A stretch of DNA of 64,000 nt, taken from assembly GCA_037200685.1 (NCBI GenBank), contig JBBCIG010000016.1, positions 558,001 to 622,000 on the forward strand, written 5' to 3'. The notes beneath the pieces are model-generated. The model searched no databases. It saw nothing but the letters and a program-made list of their open reading frames with translations, and was not told the DNA's origin. The position numbers and the translations under genes are program-made. The stretch comes from JAJKIP01 sp037200685 (GTDB lineage: Bacteria; Bacteroidota; Bacteroidia; Chitinophagales; Chitinophagaceae). Within the stretch, counting starts at the first letter, position 1, and the number at the start of each line of letters is the position of its first letter. Positions 58,625-64,000 of this stretch are shown one piece after another.

Positions 58625-59680
58625 ATGTATAACCTGTTGAGGCGTATTTTGTTTCTCTTTCCTGCGGAACCGGTTCATTATTTCTCAATGAATTGCCTGA
58701 AGTTGTTATGCAGTATCCCGCTTATAAATATTTTAATTAAAAAAAGTTTTACGATCAATGCCTCACGTCTTGTAACTGATGAATTTGGCCTGACGTTTAA
58801 AAATCCTGTCGGCCTCGGCGCCGGGTTTGATAAAAATGCGAAGTATCTCCGCGAGCTTGAACATTTAGGGTTCGGTTTTGTGGAAATAGGAACGGTCACT
58901 CCCCTGCCACAGGACGGTAATGAAAAGCCACGGCTATTTCGTCTTCCGCACGATAAAGCCCTGATCAACCGCATGGGATTTAATAATGATGGCGTGAAAG
59001 TGATAGCGGACCGACTGAAAAAATGGAACGAAAAACAATCGGCAATTGGTGATGGACAAACTGGCAAACGTAAACTGATTATTGGCGGGAATATAGGGAA
59101 GAACAAAGCAACCCCTAATGAAGATGCCTGGAAAGATTACGAGATTTGTTTTAAAGAATTACATCCCTACGTTGACTATTTCGTAGTAAATGTGAGCAGC
59201 CCTAATACACCGGGCTTGCGTGAGTTACAAGAGAAAGAGTCGCTGCGCAAAATATTGATGCATTTACAAATGATCAATAATGCAAAAGCAACAGCCAAAC
59301 CTATTCTATTAAAAATTGCACCTGATCTTACACAACAACAAATTGATGATGTAATTGACCTTGCCATGGAAATAAAATTAGATGGCCTGGTCGCGGCAAA
59401 TACCACCATCAGCCGCGAAGGATTGGGGAAAGATATCGGCATTGGTAACCAGGAAAAGGGTGGATTGAGTGGTGTACCGTTAAAAAATAAAAGCACAGGA
59501 ATTGTGAAATATATTTCTCAAAAAACAAACGGGGAAATACCTGTAATAGCCAGCGGTGGTATATTCACCGGGCAGGATGCAAAAGAAAAATTAGACGCCG
59601 GCGCAATATTGGTACAAGTTTGGACAGGATTTATTTATGAAGGGCCTGGTATTGTAAAAAAAATTTGTAAAGAATTATAG
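58625..59680 (+). CDS. pyrD: dihydroorotate dehydrogenase (quinone), class 2
   Basis: The N-terminal ~45 residues form the membrane-binding extension of class 2 enzymes (LLRRILFLFPAEPVHYFSMNC). The barrel follows: KNPVGLGAGFDKNAKYL, FGFVEIGTVTPLPQDGNEKPRLFRLP, NRMGFNNDGV, FVVNVSSPNTPGLRELQ (catalytic Ser), LLKIAPDLT, AANTTISREGL, GGLSGVPLKNKSTG and IASGGIFTGQDAKEKLDAGA. It oxidises dihydroorotate to orotate with quinone as acceptor, step four of pyrimidine synthesis, on the inner membrane. It begins a run with terC. Confidence 0.95.
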   Translation: MYNLLRRILFLFPAEPVHYFSMNCLKLLCSIPLINILIKKSFTINASRLVTDEFGLTFKNPVGLGAGFDKNAKYLRELEHLGFGFVEIGTVTPLPQDGNEKPRLFRLPHDKALINRMGFNNDGVKVIADRLKKWNEKQSAIGDGQTGKRKLIIGGNIGKNKATPNEDAWKDYEICFKELHPYVDYFVVNVSSPNTPGLRELQEKESLRKILMHLQMINNAKATAKPILLKIAPDLTQQQIDDVIDLAMEIKLDGLVAANTTISREGLGKDIGIGNQEKGGLSGVPLKNKSTGIVKYISQKTNGEIPVIASGGIFTGQDAKEKLDAGAILVQVWTGFIYEGPGIVKKICKEL

Positions 59681-59688
59681 TAATAACA

Positions 59689-60492
59689 ATGGAGCATTTA
59701 TTTACATCAGAAAGTATTATTAGCTTTTTTATCCTCGTTGTACTGGAAGTTGTACTGGGTATTGATAATGTCATATTCGTCAGCATCATTCTCAACAGGC
59801 TGCAAAAAATAAAAGATCAAAAAAGGGCACGCCGTATCTGGATGATCACCGGTATTATTTCCCGCAGTCTTTTATTAATGGGATTGGGATGGTTACTGTC
59901 CCAAAAAGGGAAATCCGTTTTTACCATCGCAGGCAAAGGTTTCGACCTGGCAAGCATTGTTATGATCGCCGGCGGTTTATTTCTAATTTATAAATCCGTA
60001 ATGGAGATACACGGCAAGCTGGAAGGGGAAGACCCTAACACTGAGCAATTGAATAAAAAAGGTATTTCGTTGAGCAAAGCGATCAGCCAGATCATTTTAA
60101 TAGATGCCGTCTTTTCTTTCGACAGCATTATTACCGCCGGCGGTACCGCCAAGTATGTAGAGATCATGATCGCCGCGGTGGTAATCGCCATGACGATTAT
60201 GTTTTTATTTAGTCCGTCTATTTCTTCTTTTATTCACAAACATCCTACATTAAAAATGCTGGCGCTTTCTTTCCTGGTAATGATCGGGTTGAGCCTCGTC
60301 ATTGAAGGATGGGATTCAGAAGCCGCACATCAATTGCACCTGAAAAATTATATTTATTTCGGTATGGCGTTCTCATTTGGTGTCGAACTACTGAATATGA
60401 TCATGCGGAAACGAATGTCAAAACGAAGAGTAGTAGAGTTGAATGAACCGACATTAAAGGAAAATGATAATCATTCAGACCAGGCGAAGTAA
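59689..60492 (+). CDS. TerC family membrane protein
   Basis: Two repeated TerC motifs are seen: LEVVLGIDNVIFVSIILNRL and ILIDAVFSFDSIITAGG, each with the conserved acidic residues in a membrane helix (GIDN, SFDS). Seven to eight helices overall, 267 aa. TerC proteins are linked to tellurite resistance and to manganese export with secreted metalloproteins. The gene is 8 bp behind pyrD. Its 3' end overlaps the end of rsmE on the other strand by 18 bp. Confidence 0.9.
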   Translation: MEHLFTSESIISFFILVVLEVVLGIDNVIFVSIILNRLQKIKDQKRARRIWMITGIISRSLLLMGLGWLLSQKGKSVFTIAGKGFDLASIVMIAGGLFLIYKSVMEIHGKLEGEDPNTEQLNKKGISLSKAISQIILIDAVFSFDSIITAGGTAKYVEIMIAAVVIAMTIMFLFSPSISSFIHKHPTLKMLALSFLVMIGLSLVIEGWDSEAAHQLHLKNYIYFGMAFSFGVELLNMIMRKRMSKRRVVELNEPTLKENDNHSDQAK

Positions 60493-61191
60493 TATGGCTG
60501 CCACCATGCCTGCTGTCTCGGCCCTTAACCTTGTATTTCCTAATGAAACAGGAATAAAATGATGTTGCAAAGCAAGATCAACCTCTTCTTTTGTAAAATC
60601 TCCTTCAGGCCCGATCAATATTATTTGTGGTGAAAATGCTTTGTCAATACTATCACTGAGATTCTTTTTGTCTGTTTCTATACAATGTGCAATAAACTTT
60701 TGCGAAGCAGCAGCTACTTCTTCCTGGCAGAATAATAATTCATAAGTAACGGGTTGATGCAATACAGGCAGCCACACCTGTTGCGATTGCAGCATAGCGC
60801 TGGTTAAAATATTTTTCATCCTGTCCGCACGGAATTTTTGTTTCTCCGTTCTTTTACAAACAAGCGGGATAATTTCGTTTATTCCTAATTCAGTCGCTTT
60901 CTCCAAAAACCATTCAAACCGGTTCACATTTTTTAAAAGAGAGATGGCAATAGAAATCTTGCTTGCTTCTTGCTCCTTGTACCTTGTTTCTTTTATTCTT
61001 ACTTCACAATGCTTTTTATGATCATCAATGATCTCGGTGGTAATCAGGTTTCCTTTTCCATCGGTAAGATTAAGTTGCTCGCCTTTTTTCATCCGCAATA
61101 CTTGTACGACATGGCGGCTGGTATCTTCATTAAGAATAATCTCTTTTTGAGAAGTAGCATATTCTTCTATATAAAAAAAAGGCAATTCCAT
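60475..61191 (-). CDS. rsmE: 16S rRNA (uracil(1498)-N(3))-methyltransferase
   Basis: N-terminal PUA-like part (FFYIEEYATSQKEIILNEDTSRHVVQVLRMKKGEQLNLTDGKG) and the SPOUT knot at the end (ILIGPEGDFTKEEVDLA, VSLGNTRLRAETAGMVAAILLRLV) identify RsmE, which methylates U1498 of 16S rRNA. The ORF opens 90 nt earlier, but the extra residues (MAPLQGEAKRKF...) come from a repeat-rich spacer and MELPFFYIEEYA at 61191 is the natural start. Length 238 aa is normal. It converges with terC, overlapping it by 18 bp. Confidence 0.9.
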   Translation of the reverse strand: MELPFFYIEEYATSQKEIILNEDTSRHVVQVLRMKKGEQLNLTDGKGNLITTEIIDDHKKHCEVRIKETRYKEQEASKISIAISLLKNVNRFEWFLEKATELGINEIIPLVCKRTEKQKFRADRMKNILTSAMLQSQQVWLPVLHQPVTYELLFCQEEVAAASQKFIAHCIETDKKNLSDSIDKAFSPQIILIGPEGDFTKEEVDLALQHHFIPVSLGNTRLRAETAGMVAAILLRLV

Positions 61192-61209
61192 ATTTATAAA
61201 AATAAAAAA

Positions 61210-61328
61210 GTCCGGCGAATAACCGGACGTTGAATAGCATATTTCAAATTTTCGCTTTGCCTCTCCCTGAAGGGGAGCCACAGTTTTAAAGTTTGATATT
61301 CCCCTTTTAGCCCCGATGAAAATCGGGG
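61210..61328. repeat. repeat-rich spacer with three small palindromes
   Basis: GTCCGG-N7-CCGGAC (61210-61228), CTCCC/GGGAG of the CCCCTCTCC family (61263-61277) and CCCCGAT-GAAA-ATCGGGG (61311-61328, perfect) lie in the spacer between rsmE and dnaB. The last is placed to end the dnaB transcript. Confidence 0.6.
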
Positions 61329-61343
61329 TAGGAAGGATAGGGG

Positions 61344-62909
61344 TTAAAACGGATCATCATCCGGCAGGTCATTCATTTTACTGCCCGTTTGCACGAATAA
61401 TTTTTCACCGCCGCCACCTTCACTATCATTCACCGGCCGCCAGCCACCACCGGAAGGTAAACCTAAGCTACTGTAAGGATCTTCATCCCAGTTCGTGAAC
61501 TTTTGTATATGTAATAATGCTTTTAACTTAACCGTATCCAGCATACCATTTCTATGCTTCGCAATTTTCACTTCCGTCAGCCCCTTGGTGTTTTCACCCT
61601 CTGCATTCGTCGTCACATCATAATATTCAGGGCGATAAAGGAACATAACCAAATCAGCATCCTGTTCAATAGCTCCTGATTCACGTAAGTCACTCAATTG
61701 CGGGATACGCATTCCCCCTTCTTTCGCACCACGTTGCTCCACTGCACGGCTTAACTGTGACAAAGCGATTATCGGAACACTCAATTCTTTCGCCAGCGCT
61801 TTTAAGTTTCTCGATATATTACTGATCTCCTGTTCACGGTTACCATTCCGGTTTTCACCCGTGCCGCTCATCAATTGCAGGTAATCAATAATGATCATCC
61901 CGATATTATGTTTATTTTTTAAACGGCGGCATTTTGCCCGCAACTCAAAAATGTTCAAGGCAGGTGTATCATCAATAAATAATGGTGCCTGCGCCAGACG
62001 TTGAATACCTCTTGCATAGAGTTGCTTCATCTCATGCTCTTCCAGTTTACCTCTTGCGATTTTCTCCAGCCATATTTCACTTTCCGCGGCGAGAATACGT
62101 TGCACCAATTGACCGGCGCTCATTTCCAAAGAAAATAAAGCAACAGGTGTTGGCTTGCTTGCATGCATTACTGCATTGCGGGCAAGGTTCAATGCAAAAG
62201 CTGTTTTACCAACAGCAGGCCTTGCAGCAAGTATAATAAGGTCGGTAGGTTGCCATCCATACGTAATACGGTCAAGATGCGTAAACCCGCTCGGCACACC
62301 TGTTACATCTTCATTTTTATGTCGAAGGTCTTCAATACGCTGAATGGTTTTCACCAGCACGGAATCAATCGTATCAAAGTTTTTGCGCAGGTGATTATTG
62401 GTAATTTCAAAAAGTTTCGATTCAGCATCATCCAACAGATCGAATACATCAGTAGAATCTTCGTATGCATCTCCGATAATCTCGCCGCTGATGCGGATCA
62501 ATTCACGCTGAATAAATTTTTGAAGAATAATTCTTGCGTGGGCTTCAATATTTGCGGAAGAAACAACCACATTCGTCAGCCTCGTCACGTAATAAGCGCC
62601 ACCGATCATTTCCAGTTCTTCCTTAAAGCGCAATTCTTCCGCAACAGTTAATATATCTATCGGTTGGCTTTTATTAGTCAGGCTCTGCATAGAGCGAAAG
62701 ATGCGCTGGTGCGCCTCTACGTAAAAACATTCGGGCTTCAGAATTTCTATTACGGTATCAAAAGCGTTTTTCTCCAGCATGATAGCACCCAGCACCGCTT
62801 CTTCCAGGTCTTTCGCCTGCGGGGGCACTTTACCATATACCATGGTGCTCAGGTCAACTTGCGTTTTTCTTCTCTGCTTCCGGTCTTTGTTTATATTGGT
62901 CAGGTCCAT
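61344..62909 (-). CDS. dnaB: replicative DNA helicase
   Basis: The N-terminal primase-binding domain (PPQAKDLEEAVLGAIMLEKNAFDTV) and RecA-like motor are complete: Walker A AARPAVGKTAFALNLA, FSLEMSAGQLVQRILA, Walker B MIIIDYLQLMSG and LSQLSRAVEQRGAKEGGMRIPQLSDLRESGAIEQDADLV (arginine finger region). 521 aa, normal. It unwinds DNA at the replication fork as a hexamer. No intein is seen. The C-terminal tail is glycine-rich (SEGGGGEKLFVQ). The gene's upstream spacer holds a lone DnaA-box-like site. Confidence 0.95.
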   Translation of the reverse strand: MDLTNINKDRKQRRKTQVDLSTMVYGKVPPQAKDLEEAVLGAIMLEKNAFDTVIEILKPECFYVEAHQRIFRSMQSLTNKSQPIDILTVAEELRFKEELEMIGGAYYVTRLTNVVVSSANIEAHARIILQKFIQRELIRISGEIIGDAYEDSTDVFDLLDDAESKLFEITNNHLRKNFDTIDSVLVKTIQRIEDLRHKNEDVTGVPSGFTHLDRITYGWQPTDLIILAARPAVGKTAFALNLARNAVMHASKPTPVALFSLEMSAGQLVQRILAAESEIWLEKIARGKLEEHEMKQLYARGIQRLAQAPLFIDDTPALNIFELRAKCRRLKNKHNIGMIIIDYLQLMSGTGENRNGNREQEISNISRNLKALAKELSVPIIALSQLSRAVEQRGAKEGGMRIPQLSDLRESGAIEQDADLVMFLYRPEYYDVTTNAEGENTKGLTEVKIAKHRNGMLDTVKLKALLHIQKFTNWDEDPYSSLGLPSGGGWRPVNDSEGGGGEKLFVQTGSKMNDLPDDDPF

Positions 62910-63470
62910 TGGGTTAGTGCGATAAAAATTTAAACCATTAGTTATTCACCAATGACTTTGGGGGGTGTATCCAGTCTTATTTTAAGAAAATGTTACTTCT
63001 TTGTTAGCGGAACGTTTCCCGTAAGTCAGACGGCGAATGTAAACTTCAAACATCATTCAATTTCATTTTTCAAAAAATTTTTCTTTCTTCACTACTTTTC
63101 ACCAACTGATTGCCCGGTTATCCACATCAATCATTTGCCTTCCAAATTCTCTTATTACAATTTAAATAAAAAAATCAGCCCGGAATAAAAAGAAATTTGC
63201 ATACAGTGGATATCTTTCCCGCCCCTTTCAACGATTATATGACAAATGGTACAATAATCCGTGAAACACATCAGTTAATACCCTTAGAATTTGTCTGAAA
63301 AATTTTGGGCCCGGCTGTAGTGCATATGGCATCGCCTGTTGCGACGCTCCGTTCATCGTCCCGTTTCCATAGCATCAATTCCAGGCCGGAACACTTTAGA
63401 CAAATTCCCAGCTCTTATACCAAAACCGCTGCCCCACGTATTTTTTAAAAATTAATTTAAAAAAACTGTT
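62910..63470. other. gene-free spacer upstream of dnaB
   Basis: No credible ORF was found; the one ORF-like stretch (62952-63188) has no family features. It contains TTATCCACA at 63118-63126, a perfect consensus DnaA box, an A/T-rich part (63140-63200), and a copy of the main dispersed repeat near 63338. The dnaB promoter must lie here. Confidence 0.4.
63306..63380 (-). repeat. dispersed repeat, divergent inverted copy (GTTGCGACGCTC)
   Basis: GGGCCCGGCTGTAGTGCATA then ATCGCCTGTTGCGACGCTCC matches the inverted copy at 5350-5420 (GGGCTCCGGCTTC-like start and ATCGCCTGTTGCGTCGCACT) with several changes. The core is at 63338-63349. Confidence 0.6.
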
Positions 63471-63980
63471 ATGGAAACTCTCAATCACGGCAGCCATTCA
63501 AGGCCAGTACTTACACAAACCGAAAGCAACACCACTTTATGGGTCGGACATTTGCAAAATGATCCTACAGATCATTTCTGCGGTCAAACATTTACCTGTC
63601 CAGCTGAAGGATTTTTAGATAACATACAATTGTACGCATCAACGGTGCAATCACCGGGAGAAATGCAATTAACATTACACGAGTTTGACACAGGTTCCAA
63701 AACCTGGGGACCAGCCATTGGTCAGTCCTCGTTAGCGGTGCAAAAAAATGATCATGAGAAATGGATACGGTTCAGTTTACCACCCGTGCAGTTAAACAAA
63801 CAAAAAATGTACGGCTTCCGTGTACATACAACTAATGGTATGATCGGTCTCGGCGAAGCAGCCCATGACACACAGCATCCTTTTTCCTTCGGTCACGAAT
63901 GGCACGCCGATTCAACAAACCAAAGAGGGCATTATTATTCTTATTTCAGTTTGGCGTTTAAGGTGGAAATGCGGGCTTAG
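63471..63980 (+). CDS. small hypothetical protein with jelly-roll-like pattern, 169 aa
   Basis: I do not recognise this protein. It has no signal peptide and alternates short strands (TLWVGHLQNDPTDHFCGQTFTCPAEGFLDNIQLYAST, MQLTLHEFDTGSKTWGPAIGQ, WIRFSLPPVQLNKQKMYGFRVHTTNGMIG, HYYSYFSLAFKVEM), which looks like a carbohydrate-binding or choice-of-anchor-type beta sandwich. Two cysteines (FCGQTFTC) are close together. It may be a cytosolic or non-classically exported beta-sandwich protein. No neighbour suggests a role. Confidence 0.55.
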   Translation: METLNHGSHSRPVLTQTESNTTLWVGHLQNDPTDHFCGQTFTCPAEGFLDNIQLYASTVQSPGEMQLTLHEFDTGSKTWGPAIGQSSLAVQKNDHEKWIRFSLPPVQLNKQKMYGFRVHTTNGMIGLGEAAHDTQHPFSFGHEWHADSTNQRGHYYSYFSLAFKVEMRA

Positions 63981-64000
63981 TTATTAATTGAAAAAATGCT

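Noticed and set aside
63118..63126. Replication origin near dnaB
   Set aside because: Only one DnaA box was found, with no cluster, no AT-rich unwinding element beside it and no dnaA or dnaN gene nearby.
62952..63188. Plus-strand ORF of 78 aa upstream of dnaB
   Set aside because: Its sequence is A/T-rich with Phe/Ser/Lys runs, no domain or signal, and it overlaps the expected dnaB promoter region.
1..64000. tRNA, rRNA, prophage or intact insertion sequence
   Set aside because: No TPsiC-type GGTTCGAATC pattern, rRNA segment, integrase, transposase or phage structural protein could be recognised on either strand.

Overview
This window comes from a Bacteroidetes chromosome, most likely family Chitinophagaceae (Sphingobacteriia/Chitinophagia side). 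The evidence is the moderately low GC, the near absence of Shine-Dalgarno sites, promoter boxes of the TAnnTTTG type, and a gene set typical of the phylum: fused branched-chain/2-oxoacid dehydrogenase E1, tandem DUF1573 proteins, DUF4254 next to a family-9 glycosyltransferase, HYC_CC_PP protein, Porin_10-type porin, MuiA with a CarboxypepD_reg-like insert, and DUF6428 in an ars operon. No rRNA, tRNA, CRISPR array, prophage or intact insertion sequence was seen. Genus-level placement is inference.

Layout. 0-12 kb: small exported proteins, a CvpA-CAP fusion, a WxW-repeat envelope protein, dienelactone hydrolase, DnaJ-domain protein, Uup-like ABC-F ATPase, DUF481 protein, a truncated sigma/anti-sigma-like pair, DUF4254 plus heptosyltransferase-like enzyme. 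12-23 kb: MFS, DedA, dicarboxylate and amino-acid transporters, YebC, DCC thiol protein, PhzF, 2-oxoacid dehydrogenase E1, two DUF1573 proteins. 23-33 kb: a minus-strand five-gene set with a giant SEDS (FtsW/RodA-like) plus penicillin-binding transpeptidase fusion, two membrane/coiled-coil proteins, an Hsp70/actin-fold ATPase and a membrane-anchored protein. This is the most unusual locus. 33-35 kb: an ArsR/RibD-reductase/SRPBCC gene trio. 35-46 kb: amidohydrolase, a glutamine amidotransferase with a possible ATP-grasp partner, cupin, a di-heme/Rieske/porin set, and a metal/thiol cluster (HYC_CC_PP, two HMA proteins, TlpA, outer-membrane protein). 46-64 kb: Porin_10 porin, purine nucleoside phosphorylase, XRE regulator with membrane partner, sucC, two tandem B3-type metallo-beta-lactamases, arsR-DUF6428-arsC, MuiA-like protein, thiolase, pyrD, TerC, rsmE and dnaB.

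Two features cut across genes. First, between about 27.8 and 34.6 kb at least 15 one-base insertions or deletions, nearly all in short homopolymers, break otherwise perfectly conserved reading frames. I reconstructed each frame by hand; the pattern looks like poor local sequence quality rather than gene decay, so these genes are probably intact in the organism. Second, intergenic spaces carry several dispersed repeat families, the main one built around GAGTGCGACGCAAC (eight copies seen), others being short palindromes (CCCGATAGCTATCGGG, CCCCTCTCC/GGAGAGGGG) and a perfect 38-bp palindrome.

Some promoters place the -7 box only 4 nt before the start codon, which suggests leaderless mRNAs. Auto-regulatory operators are visible in front of three regulator genes.
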